Source: DATKKX01 sp035542775
GTDB taxonomy: Bacteria > Planctomycetota > Phycisphaerae > UBA1845 > UTPLA1
Assembly (NCBI GenBank): GCA_035542775.1
Contig: DATKKX010000141.1
Location: 1-25,478, forward strand
Length of the DNA stretch: 25,478 nucleotides
Direction of reading: 5' to 3'
Shown here: positions 17,145-25,443 of the stretch, piece by piece
Numbering within the stretch: the first letter of the stretch is position 1
Layout of the letters: the number at the start of each line of letters is the position of its first letter
Made by a program: the position numbers and the translations under genes
Notes under the pieces: generated by a model
What the model was told of the DNA's origin: nothing
Seen by the model: the letters and a program-made list of their open reading frames with translations, nothing else
Databases searched by the model: none

Positions 17145-18371
17145 TCAGTGAGGTGATTCGCTTTCAAAAGCCGGCGGTACCTTCTTCCAGAACCCGCCCT
17201 TCTTTCCCATGTCCAATCCGACATCAAACAGCTTCTGCATGTACTCCTGGTCGAAGGCCTCGCGGGGCTGAAGGTTGAACTCGCTGGGGATGAAAACCAG
17301 GTTGTAGTCGATGCCGTCGCGCTGGGCGTTCAGGCAGGTCCGGTACAGGTCGCCGATGCCCTGGGTAGCGATCAGCGACGAAACCGCGCGGCCGGCGATG
17401 CTCAGCGTGCGGCGCTGGGTCTCTGCCCATTCCGGCTCCAGTCGGGCATTGCGGATGATGTAGGCGGTGCGCTGGCGCTGGACGCCTGCGGCCTCGGCGA
17501 GCTCCTTGACCTTCAGCGAAGGCGGATAAAGGAATACCTGTGTGACCGTCCCGCCATCCACGTGCATTTCCTGGTAATGCTGTCCGTCGGCTTCGACATC
17601 GATCATTACCGGCGGGAAGGCCGCAGGAATGGCGGCGGAGGCGATCAGGATATCACGGACCAATTCCAGGCTGCGCGGGTGACCACTGGCGGCAATGGCC
17701 CCGACGTTCCAAATCACTCCTCGCTGCGCGTCCAGGTTGGTGGTTCCGATGAGCAGGAGCCGGCCTTTGCGATATTCCTCGGCGATGGCGTCCAGCAGCT
17801 TCCGGTCGACCAGGCCGGCGATCAGCTTGCGGAGCGGCGCATTGTCGGTCAACGCATCATCGAAAAGGGCCGCCAGCATGCTGCGCTGGGTGAGGATGTC
17901 CTTGGTGGTGACGCCGGTGTAAAACTTCCGCAGCGTCTCATCGTAGGCCGGACCCAGGAAGGCAAACGGAGCGATCAAGGCCCCGGTGCTGATCCCGGTC
18001 ACGGCCTTGAACTGCGGGCGGTTGCCCGCGGCGGTCCAGCCGTTCAACAGGCCGGCGGCGAATGCGCCGTTCGCGCCGCCGCCGGAGATGGCCAGGAATT
18101 CCGCGGCAGGCAGCGGTCCGGACTGGCCGGAACGGGCGCGGCATTCCTGCTCACGCCGCACCGACTCCATCAGCTCTTTCTGGAATTCCGGGTTGAGGGC
18201 AGCGCCCCACGTGCGCACCGCCGGCGACAGACCGCTGATCACCGCGCGGTCCTGCAGCTCAAGCGGTACGGCCCGCTGCCGGGTCGGCCCCGCACAACCG
18301 GCTGCGGCCACAATAGCGGTGCAGAGTATGACCTGTTGGATATGTCGGCCCTGCTTGTTCGATCGTGTCAT
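17145..18371 (-). CDS. Patatin-like phospholipase lipoprotein
   Basis: This 408-aa protein has a signal peptide ending in VAAAGC (C26 likely lipidated). The patatin domain then shows the oxyanion-hole motif GGGANG (97-102), the nucleophile elbow GISTG with S128, and the catalytic aspartate in DGG (D272), so the Ser-Asp dyad is complete. Such enzymes cleave acyl chains from phospholipids or other lipids; the lipid anchor places this one at the envelope. The last 100 residues (from about 305) form a family-specific tail. The ATG at 18371 follows GGAGG ten bases upstream. It is 85 bases downstream of a lipoprotein gene whose paralogue neighbours the alpha/beta hydrolase at 7922-9301. Substrate and physiological role are unknown. 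Confidence 0.9.
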   Translation of the reverse strand: MTRSNKQGRHIQQVILCTAIVAAAGCAGPTRQRAVPLELQDRAVISGLSPAVRTWGAALNPEFQKELMESVRREQECRARSGQSGPLPAAEFLAISGGGANGAFAAGLLNGWTAAGNRPQFKAVTGISTGALIAPFAFLGPAYDETLRKFYTGVTTKDILTQRSMLAALFDDALTDNAPLRKLIAGLVDRKLLDAIAEEYRKGRLLLIGTTNLDAQRGVIWNVGAIAASGHPRSLELVRDILIASAAIPAAFPPVMIDVEADGQHYQEMHVDGGTVTQVFLYPPSLKVKELAEAAGVQRQRTAYIIRNARLEPEWAETQRRTLSIAGRAVSSLIATQGIGDLYRTCLNAQRDGIDYNLVFIPSEFNLQPREAFDQEYMQKLFDVGLDMGKKGGFWKKVPPAFESESPH

Positions 18372-18456
18372 CCGGATTCAACCTCCGCGCCGGCCCCACC
18401 GGCGGCGCTCGCTTCGGAAACAGAAACGTCAGCACAAACTCCATGCCCGGTCATAC

Positions 18457-19065
18457 TCACACCGGAGGTTTCTCTCCCGCCGACGCGTTGACATCAATGA
18501 TTTGCACTTCGTCGCAGCGTTGGCTGGCGTCAAACCGGAGGCGGCAGTACTTCGGGCTGCCGATCTTGATCGTCCGGGCGTCGTAGAGCTGGCTGGTTGT
18601 TCCGTTGGTTTCGCTGCGCACGGTGAGCAGCGGGGCTCCCATCCCCAGCGCGGTCCCGCATTCTGCCGGCGACTTGCCCTTCGTTTTTTCATCGAGGAGC
18701 GTCTTGCGAGCGAGATCGATGCCGGTCGCGTCGCGCTTGGCCTTGAAGATGCCTACGACGGCGTTGCCGGAAACCTCCACCACATACCGCTGGTTGTCCA
18801 GCACATCGAGCTTGACGGGGTATATGCGCCACTTCTGCCCGCCACCGACCTGGGTCAGTACCTCGATGGGTTGTCCGAACTTGGCGTCGGCCGCGGCGGG
18901 AGGCCGGCCGATGAGTTCGTCGCCGAGTTTCTTGGTCTCGCCGGTATCAACGGCCTTGCCCACCAGGTGAACCGCCATGCCTGCTGGCGAATTGCAGCCT
19001 GCGGCGATTAGAATGGCCACGGCACATCCTGCGACAAGATAGGTATTGCGATTGCTTGTCACCAT
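18457..19065 (-). CDS. Uncharacterised lipoprotein, paralogue of the one at 7160-7801
   Basis: This 202-aa protein has a signal peptide ending in LIAAGC (C24 likely lipidated). The mature part matches the 7160-7801 product in several blocks: HLVGKAVD, IGRPPAAADAKFG, IYPVKLDVL, a GKSP block and a C-terminal KYCRLRFDASQRC with the same nine-residue spacing between cysteines, then VQIIDV. Overall identity looks modest but the order is the same, so common descent is likely. The ATG at 19065 is supported by AGGAGA about seven bases upstream; the frame is open upstream to 19104 but without a signal. It is followed by the patatin gene and preceded, 98 bases away, by a sulfatase gene. I do not recognise a named family. 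Confidence 0.75.
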   Translation of the reverse strand: MVTSNRNTYLVAGCAVAILIAAGCNSPAGMAVHLVGKAVDTGETKKLGDELIGRPPAAADAKFGQPIEVLTQVGGGQKWRIYPVKLDVLDNQRYVVEVSGNAVVGIFKAKRDATGIDLARKTLLDEKTKGKSPAECGTALGMGAPLLTVRSETNGTTSQLYDARTIKIGSPKYCRLRFDASQRCDEVQIIDVNASAGEKPPV

Positions 19066-19162
19066 CGCGTCTTCTCCTATGGTTGCTTTCCATCTGCACC
19101 GCAAACACGCCGGCCCTTCCTGTGAAGCGGCGCGCGGCTTGCGCAGAAACTCGTCTCGACGG

Positions 19163-20818
19163 CTAGTTGCCCGTGGGTAACGGAATGCTTATCCCTTCTT
19201 TCTGGAGTTGCTCCCTGATCCACTGAAACTTCTGGTACTTCGAGATCTCGATCGGGCCGTCATAGCCCATGCTTTGAAGCTTCCGCGGAGGGTACTGCAC
19301 GTAGGTCTTCATAAGATCCTTGATCGCTTCGCTGAATGTGACCATCGTCCAGGTGTGCTCCGTGTAATTGTTCATGAAGATGTCGTATCGTTCCTGCGGG
19401 TCTTGCCAGAGGTCGAACACCTGCGGAACAATGGCGACATACTTTTCCGCTCCCTTCCAGCCGAGGTTCGAGTCCACGGCCAAACCGCCTGTGTGCGCAC
19501 CGTCATCGCCGCGGAGGTTAAACACCGCCTTGTAGTTGTTGACGCGGACGGCGCCGGGCGTCAGCTCGTTCTCGGTGAAGTAGAACCACGCGTTGCGGGC
19601 GCACTTGCCGGTCCCGGTCAGCAACGGCGTCATGTCATAACTGTCGAAGATAATCGGCTGGCCTTCGCGGTCCTTGTCGGGCAGCTTCACGCCCGCCACG
19701 GAAGCAAATGTGGCCATCAGGTCGAGACCGCCTACGATGTCGTGGCTCTTGGTGCCAGGCTTGATTTTGCCCGGCCAGACAGCCATCGCGGGGACGCGGT
19801 TGCCGCCCTCACGCACTGTGCCCTTGGTCCCGCGGAAAGGGGTATAGCCGGCATCAGGATAGACATCCTGCCAGGCTCCGTTGTCGGTCGTGTAGAACAC
19901 CAGCGTGTTCTTATCCAGGCCCAGTTCCTTCAGCTTGTCCATGATATGGCCGATGCGGGCGTCCAGTTCGACCACCGAGTCGGCGTACTTGGTCTTCGAC
20001 ATCGACTTGAGCTGGAACTCAGGCGCCGGCATGTTCGGCTGGTGCACCTTCATGAAATTGATGTTGATGAAGAAGGGCTGGCTGGGGTTCTTCGCGGCAT
20101 CCTCGAGGAACTTGAGGCCGGACTGCTCGATATACTTGTCCACGAACGGGATGCCGACCACGCCTTTTTCCGGAGTGTCCACGTACTGGCCGTTGACCTT
20201 GAAGTCCTCCTTGGCCTGCTCGCCGGCCTTGCCGGACAGCGAGCCCTTGGTCACTTTCTCGAACATCTCGCGGAGCTTGGGGTCCATGTCCGGGAACCAC
20301 GTCGGGTCGCCGTAGGTGTAGGCGTTGAGGTGATAAAGCAGGCAGTGCTCCATCACGTCGTAGCCTTGCGCGTTGGGCAGGGCGTAATCGGCTTCGCCCA
20401 GGTGCCACTTGCCGGTGAAGTAGGTCCTGTAGCCGGCCTGCTTCAGGACCGACGCCAGGGTCCACTCCGCCGCAGGCAGCCCGCCACCCTGGCCCTGGAA
20501 GGCCACAGTGGTCATGCCGCTGCGATTGGGAATACGGCCGGTCTGCATCGCCGCCCGCCCCGGCGTGCAACTCGGCTGGGCGTAGAAGGAGAAGAACGTC
20601 ATGCCCGACTCAGCCAGCTTGTCGAGGTGGGGCGTGGGCATGCCTCTTCCTTCGCCGCCGCCGTACGGGCCGAGATCCCCGTAGCCCGTGTCGTCGGACA
20701 CGATGAAGAGGATGTTGGGCTTCTTGGCCGCCGTCTGTGCGGCGGCAACGCCGCACATCAGCATGGCTGCAGCGACGGACAGAGCCAGCCCCAACCCGGA
20801 TGCTTTCTTTCGTCTCAT
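19163..20818 (-). CDS. Exported arylsulfatase (551 aa)
   Basis: This is an alkaline-phosphatase-fold sulfatase that hydrolyses sulfate esters. Seen: a Sec-type signal peptide (about residues 1-28), the metal ligands DD in SDDTGYGDLG (42-43), the CTPGR motif in which C84 would be oxidised to formylglycine, GKWHLG (K137, H139), and a later YTTDNGAWQD with metal-binding Asp-Asn. Lysine 137 and the paired catalytic residues are all present, so it should be active once matured. No formylglycine-generating or radical-SAM maturase is in the window. The ribosome binding site is weak (GGGAA). It is separated by 97 bases from the DUF1254/DUF1214 gene. The natural substrate, a sulfated glycan or small aryl sulfate, cannot be told from sequence. 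Confidence 0.93.
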   Translation of the reverse strand: MRRKKASGLGLALSVAAAMLMCGVAAAQTAAKKPNILFIVSDDTGYGDLGPYGGGEGRGMPTPHLDKLAESGMTFFSFYAQPSCTPGRAAMQTGRIPNRSGMTTVAFQGQGGGLPAAEWTLASVLKQAGYRTYFTGKWHLGEADYALPNAQGYDVMEHCLLYHLNAYTYGDPTWFPDMDPKLREMFEKVTKGSLSGKAGEQAKEDFKVNGQYVDTPEKGVVGIPFVDKYIEQSGLKFLEDAAKNPSQPFFININFMKVHQPNMPAPEFQLKSMSKTKYADSVVELDARIGHIMDKLKELGLDKNTLVFYTTDNGAWQDVYPDAGYTPFRGTKGTVREGGNRVPAMAVWPGKIKPGTKSHDIVGGLDLMATFASVAGVKLPDKDREGQPIIFDSYDMTPLLTGTGKCARNAWFYFTENELTPGAVRVNNYKAVFNLRGDDGAHTGGLAVDSNLGWKGAEKYVAIVPQVFDLWQDPQERYDIFMNNYTEHTWTMVTFSEAIKDLMKTYVQYPPRKLQSMGYDGPIEISKYQKFQWIREQLQKEGISIPLPTGN

Positions 20819-20915
20819 GTTCTTGTTCCCATCTGTCTGGTTTGACTTGGTTCTCTCTTTCCTGCCGTTCCGTCATATACTGGTATCACGAAACGCCGGC
20901 GCGTTCCCAGCCGGG

Positions 20916-22313
20916 TTATTTGACTTGCTGCACGGCCGGCGGCTTCCAGGTGCCGTCGGCAATGGCGCTCTCGGGCCAGTAGAACCGAAACATCAGGACG
21001 AACTTGCCCGCCGGCGCCGGCAGCCAGTTCGCCTCCTTGTCCGGTCCGGGGCTGTCCTTCTGGATGTAGAGGTCCACCGAACCGTCGGGGTTTGTCACCA
21101 GCTTGTTCCGCTGGCTCAGCGTGTAGCGGTTGAGGGGATTCTCTACAAAGTAGAACTGAGCATCGTACATCGTCAGCGACCAGAACCCCTTGACCGGCGG
21201 CATCTGGCCCTTGGCGAAGTGGACCACATACTTGTTGCTCCCTTCGTAGGGCTTGCCCTCCGCATCCGCTTCGGAGGTGGGGTAAATGGCGTCCTCGGTG
21301 CGGTTGGCGCCAAGGCCGAAGAATGTGATAGTGGCGCGATCAAGGTAATGTGTCCCGTAGACACCGGCAGACGTGGCGTACTTCCAGCCGTTCACGGGTC
21401 GCATCGCCTTGAACTCGGCCACGATCTTCTCGACCGCCGACTTGGGAACTCCCTGCACGGCCTTTGCCACGGCCGGATCCAGCTTGGCGAGGTCGAAGGG
21501 CTTGCCCGGCACGAGGCCGATCTTCGCCATCCTTGCGACCATGGGTGCATCCGCCTCCGCCGGCGGATTGTCCTTCATCAGCGTCGCCAGCAGGTTGAAG
21601 TACGCGCCGACGTCCATCTTGTTCACCTGGTCCCGCACCGGCGTCTTCATGTCGATGCCCGGATCGACTTGGCCGGCGGGCGGGGTGAAGGGCTTGCCGA
21701 ACGAACTGAGCGGCGTCAATGCCAGCTTGTCCTGCAATTCGTGGACGGCCTTGTAGTCGTCCGGCGTGCCGGTGCAGTAGATTCGACCGAGAATCCAGAC
21801 CATGTTGGTGGGTGACTTGTATTCCTGTACGCCGCTCGGCAGTGTGCCCTTCCAGCCCGGGCCGGTGATGGCAAAATCCCCCCCCTTGATGCCGGTGCGT
21901 TTCCCGGGGACCTGGAAAACGTCGGTCCACCCGCTCAACATCGGGAACAGGTAGTAGCGGTCGCCCATGTCCGGGATGTGCAGAAACCACGGCTCCTTGC
22001 CGAGATCCAGCCAGGCCGCAGTGTACAACGTGTCCGCGTTCGGCGCGGTCACCTCCTTGAAGGCCGCGGTGGGGTACTCCCGCAAGCTGCACAGGTTGAA
22101 CATGGGGGCGTGCGTGCCCTCGACCTTGGCAGTGTTGGTCATGACCCGCCGGGTCATCTCCATCGTGACCAGCGGGTAGCCGTAAATGTACGCCTCGGCG
22201 GCAATAGCGGCGGCTTCGTCCGCGGTCAAGGCCGGCGGCGGCTGGGCAGGCGAAGCTGCAACAGTACAGAGCAATGCCGTCACTGCAGCTGTGATAACCG
22301 ATCTCGCTGTCAT
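20916..22313 (-). CDS. Exported DUF1254/DUF1214 protein
   Basis: This 465-aa protein has a signal peptide (about residues 1-23, ending near SPAQ). An N-terminal DUF1254 domain follows, recognised by EAYIYGYPLVTMEMTRR and VTAPNADTLYTAAWLDL, and then a C-terminal DUF1214 domain, recognised by FWSLTMYDAQFYFVENPLNRY and WLPAPAGKFVLMFRFYWP (the first split here as FWSLTMYDAQ and FYFVENPLNRY). The order and length are usual for the family. The proteins are periplasmic or secreted and have no proven enzymatic role that I know of. The ATG at 22313 has AGGAGA five bases upstream. It lies between two sulfatase genes on the same strand, which suggests a shared pathway or at least shared regulation. Confidence 0.9.
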   Translation of the reverse strand: MTARSVITAAVTALLCTVAASPAQPPPALTADEAAAIAAEAYIYGYPLVTMEMTRRVMTNTAKVEGTHAPMFNLCSLREYPTAAFKEVTAPNADTLYTAAWLDLGKEPWFLHIPDMGDRYYLFPMLSGWTDVFQVPGKRTGIKGGDFAITGPGWKGTLPSGVQEYKSPTNMVWILGRIYCTGTPDDYKAVHELQDKLALTPLSSFGKPFTPPAGQVDPGIDMKTPVRDQVNKMDVGAYFNLLATLMKDNPPAEADAPMVARMAKIGLVPGKPFDLAKLDPAVAKAVQGVPKSAVEKIVAEFKAMRPVNGWKYATSAGVYGTHYLDRATITFFGLGANRTEDAIYPTSEADAEGKPYEGSNKYVVHFAKGQMPPVKGFWSLTMYDAQFYFVENPLNRYTLSQRNKLVTNPDGSVDLYIQKDSPGPDKEANWLPAPAGKFVLMFRFYWPESAIADGTWKPPAVQQVK

Positions 22314-22427
22314 GTAATTCTCCTAACAGTGCTTGAGTTAATCTCGGAATTGCGCGTCAGCGCAGTACCGCGCGCGAAACAATATCTCTCTTGGCTCGCC
22401 ATGTTGCCCGACGACACACTCATCCGC

Positions 22428-22455
22428 CGCGGGCCGCTGACGTGAGCGGCCCGCG
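22428..22455 (-). terminator. Strong hairpin after the large sulfatase gene
   Basis: A perfect 11-bp GC-rich stem (22428-22438 with 22445-22455) closes a six-base loop, 24 bases beyond the stop of the sulfatase gene on the minus strand. No T-run follows on that strand, so it is not a canonical intrinsic terminator. It may end transcription with help, block 3' exonucleases, or separate sulfatase expression from the DUF1254/DUF1214 gene. Confidence 0.4.
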
Positions 22456-22478
22456 TGGTTGAATAGCAAAGCAACGAT

Positions 22479-24992
22479 CTACTCGCTCGCTTTGTTGTTG
22501 CGCTGCGCCGTTTCGAGCTTCTTGATGTCCTCGGGCGACAGCTTAGGCCGGTCGACTTTGATCGTGAGCCTGTTGAGCCTGGCGGTCAGGGGAAACGGCG
22601 GCTGGTAGTCCTGATCGTTCACGCCGGTCAGCGTGTCGGAGCCGATGTCGAAACTCTCGTCCCATTGCAGGATCATGGGAACAGTGTTCTCCATCTTCTG
22701 GGTGTCGACGGCCTTGCCGTCTACGATCAGCGTTCCCGTTCCTCCGCGGCCGAGGCCGCTCATGTTATTGAAAGCGAGCGTGCCCACACCAAGCCCGTCG
22801 TACTTGAAATCAAACGCGACGGTGTGCTTACCGGGGGAAAGGGCCTCGGGGCCTGCCCATCGCACGCGTTTGAGATCGACCAGGTTCCACAAAAAGACCG
22901 GCTTGCCCTTGAGCAGGTAGAAGCCGTAGCCGGCGAATCTCCCGCCAGAGGTCAGAATCATGCCCTCGGCACCACCCGCTGGGACCTCGATGTCCGCCGT
23001 GATGGTGTAGGAGCTGTCAAGAATGAACGGGGAATCGCCCTGGGGAATGCCCACCTGCGGCCGCGTGTACACGAACTCCGTCCTGCCGGCGGTGATGTTG
23101 GGACGCGGGGCCACGATCCGAGCCGCCACCGAGGCGTCCATGGGGAACACCTGATACTTGGCGGCCTCTTTCAGGAACAGTTGCTTCATCTCCTTCAGTT
23201 TCTCGGGGTTCTTGGCCGCGACGTCGTCGCACTGCGTCCAGTCCTTGGTCAGGTCGTAGAGTTCCCAGGTGACGTTGTTGATGGGGTCCGGGTTGGCCGG
23301 GCCGAAGGCCTCCCACGGCGGGCGGATGACCTTGGTGCTGGCGATCCAGCCGTCGCTGTAGATGGCGTGGTCCCCGAACATCTCGAAGTACTGCGTCCTG
23401 TGCTGGGAAGGTGCGTTGGCGTTTTTCGCGTCGAAGGTGTAGGCGAAACTGACGCCTTCGATCGGGCTTTGCTTGATGCCATCCACTATCTCGGGTTGTC
23501 GAATGCCAGAGCATTCGAGAATGGTCGGCACGACATCGATCACGTGATGGAACTGGTTGCGGATGCCACCGGCGTCCTTGATGTGGCCCGGCCAGGAGAC
23601 GCACATGCCCTGCCGGACGCCGCCGAAGTGCGATGAGATCTGCTTGGTCCAACTGAAAGGCGTGTCAAACGCCCAGGCCCATGGAACGGCCATGTGGCAG
23701 TAGGTCTTGTCGGTTCCCCAGACATCGTAGAAGTACTTGAGCTGGTCTTCGACAGAGACGTTGACGCCGTTGAAAAAGGCGACTTCGTTGGGCGTGCCGT
23801 TGAGGGTGCCCTCGGAACTGGTGCCGTTGTCGCCGTTAATGTAGATGATGAGCGTGTTGTCCAGCTTGCCCATATCCTCGACAGCCTGGATCACCCGCCC
23901 GATCTCGTAGTCAACGTAGGCCTCGTAGGCAGCGAAGACCTCGACTTGCCGGATGAACAGCTTTTTCTCGTCCGGCGTGGATTGATCCCAGTCCTTCAGG
24001 AGGTCCTTCGGCCAGGGAGTCAGTTTGGCGTCCTGCGGGATGACGCCGAGTTTCTTCTGGTTGGCAAAGATGGTTTCGCGCAACTGGTTCCACCCGCCGT
24101 CGAACAGGTGCATCGCGTGGATCTTGTCGACCCACTCCTTGGTGGGATGGTGGGGTGCGTGGGTGGCGCCGGGCACGTAGTAGAGGAAGAACGGCTTGCT
24201 CGGATCGATCTGGTTAAGCCGGTTCATCCAGTCGATCGCATCATCCGCCATGGCCGTGGTGAGGTTCCAGCCGGGCTTGCCCTCGAACGGGTAGATCTGG
24301 GTGGTGTTGCGGAACAGGTTCGGCTGCCACTGGTTCGCGTCGCCGCCGATAAACCCGTAGAAATACTCAAACCCCATTCCGATGGGCCATTGATCGAACG
24401 GCCCGATCTGGCTGGCCGCGAAGGCCGGCGTGTTGTGCTCTTTGCCGAACCACGAGGTCGAGTATCCATTGTCCAGGAGAATACGGCCGATGGTGGCCTT
24501 GTCTTTGGGGATGATGCTGTTGTAGCCCGGGAAGCCGGTGGATTGCTCCGAGACCGCGGCGAAACCGACCGAGTGGTGGTTGCGGCCGGTAATGAGCGCC
24601 GCCCGCGTCGGGGAGCACAGCGCGGTGGAGTGGAAACAGGTGTAGCGCAACCCCGCCTTCGCGACGCGGTCGAGCGCCGGCGTCGGGATCACGCCGCCAA
24701 AGGTGCTCGGGACGCCGTAGCCCGAGTCGTCGGTCATGATGAGCAGGATGTTGGGCGCGCCCTTGGGCGGCACGACGCGCGGCGGCCACCACGCTTTCGA
24801 CTCCGAGGCTTTCTCCACGATCACCCCGCCGAATTTCGGATCGGGCGGCGGAAGTTGCTTTCCGCTGATGGTGGTGGTGGCGCTGGGCGAGCCCAACTCG
24901 CCAGTCACCTGCTGCGCAATGCAGGATGAGGAAGGAAGCCCAAACGCAACCCCTGAAAGCACTATCGCGACGACCTGCTTGACTGCATTCAT
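22479..24992 (-). CDS. Large exported arylsulfatase (837 aa)
   Basis: This sulfatase belongs to the long arylsulfatase group that includes mycobacterial AtsA-type enzymes. Seen: a signal peptide (about residues 1-27), DD ligands in MTDDSGYG (88-89), the FGly motif CSPTR (C126), GRNHHSVGF, the GK-H motif as FGKEHN (K184, H186) where most sulfatases have GKWHLG, and NGDNGTSSEG for the second metal site. After the catalytic domain (to about residue 580) comes a beta-rich, LamG-like C-terminal domain (about 600-820). I chose the ATG at 24992 because it begins the signal peptide and has GAGGGA six bases upstream; the frame is open to 25094. It has low similarity to the neighbouring sulfatase and is not a recent duplicate. 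Substrate unknown. Confidence 0.92.
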   Translation of the reverse strand: MNAVKQVVAIVLSGVAFGLPSSSCIAQQVTGELGSPSATTTISGKQLPPPDPKFGGVIVEKASESKAWWPPRVVPPKGAPNILLIMTDDSGYGVPSTFGGVIPTPALDRVAKAGLRYTCFHSTALCSPTRAALITGRNHHSVGFAAVSEQSTGFPGYNSIIPKDKATIGRILLDNGYSTSWFGKEHNTPAFAASQIGPFDQWPIGMGFEYFYGFIGGDANQWQPNLFRNTTQIYPFEGKPGWNLTTAMADDAIDWMNRLNQIDPSKPFFLYYVPGATHAPHHPTKEWVDKIHAMHLFDGGWNQLRETIFANQKKLGVIPQDAKLTPWPKDLLKDWDQSTPDEKKLFIRQVEVFAAYEAYVDYEIGRVIQAVEDMGKLDNTLIIYINGDNGTSSEGTLNGTPNEVAFFNGVNVSVEDQLKYFYDVWGTDKTYCHMAVPWAWAFDTPFSWTKQISSHFGGVRQGMCVSWPGHIKDAGGIRNQFHHVIDVVPTILECSGIRQPEIVDGIKQSPIEGVSFAYTFDAKNANAPSQHRTQYFEMFGDHAIYSDGWIASTKVIRPPWEAFGPANPDPINNVTWELYDLTKDWTQCDDVAAKNPEKLKEMKQLFLKEAAKYQVFPMDASVAARIVAPRPNITAGRTEFVYTRPQVGIPQGDSPFILDSSYTITADIEVPAGGAEGMILTSGGRFAGYGFYLLKGKPVFLWNLVDLKRVRWAGPEALSPGKHTVAFDFKYDGLGVGTLAFNNMSGLGRGGTGTLIVDGKAVDTQKMENTVPMILQWDESFDIGSDTLTGVNDQDYQPPFPLTARLNRLTIKVDRPKLSPEDIKKLETAQRNNKASE

Positions 24993-25254
24993 ACGAGGTC
25001 CCTCGCTCCTTTTCGACTCGGCCTCGTCGGCCGGCAAATTCGCAGGCCATGACGCCGGTGGGCCGCCGCACTCGATCGGCGACGCTGTTATCACAAGCCG
25101 GGAGACCGCTCTATCGCCCAGCTTGGCAGCTCCGGGCGGTGGGGTCGGTCACTCGTTTACGCCCGCCTCACCTTCCGAAGTGTACCAGATCGCCTTCCGT
25201 CGGCTCGGGGGACATCGGGCCGAGGCCCCCGTACTGCTGGCGCGGTCCCGACCG

Positions 25255-25443
25255 TCAAACGCTCTCCGTGAGCCTCCGCGCCCGCTCGACCAACCTGCGA
25301 CCCTCCTCGTCGCCTGTCTCGACCAACACGCGATCGAGCGCGACCGCGGCCTTCGCCAGCCGCTGCATACACCCCGACACCCGCTGCTCCGCGATCTCGA
25401 CACGGTACGGATCTGCGTTTTGCGCGCAGATGGCCGGCGTCAA
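25255..25443 (-). CDS. Doubtful short ORF at the right edge
   Basis: A 62-codon frame could start at a TTG at 25443, with GGGGA about seven bases upstream, or at an internal GTG giving about 42 residues. Third codon positions are GC-rich, and the translation (for example EIAEQRVSGCMQRL and VLVETGDEEGRRLVERARR) is helical and protein-like. The same frame carries on past the TGA at 25255 to a second stop at about 25182, and there is an in-frame TAA directly before the TTG. It may be a small protein, a decayed gene, or chance in GC-rich DNA. I recognise no family. Confidence 0.3.
   Translation of the reverse strand: MTPAICAQNADPYRVEIAEQRVSGCMQRLAKAAVALDRVLVETGDEEGRRLVERARRLTESV

Noticed and set aside
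19208..20845. 545-codon open frame on the plus strand
   Set aside because: It is antisense to a sulfatase with all catalytic motifs. The translation is rich in Val, Leu, His, Arg and Asp, as expected from a codon-phase mirror.
20892..20905. Terminator after the DUF1254/DUF1214 gene
   Set aside because: The stem is only five base pairs with a four-base loop and is not followed by a real T-run.
23694..24929. 411-codon open frame on the plus strand, and a similar one at 22665-23636
   Set aside because: Both are antisense to the large sulfatase and have mirror-like composition and no motifs.
25255..25257. TGA as a selenocysteine codon, since the frame continues
   Set aside because: No selenoprotein family is recognised and I see no clear SECIS-like hairpin directly after it; a decayed or chance frame is simpler.
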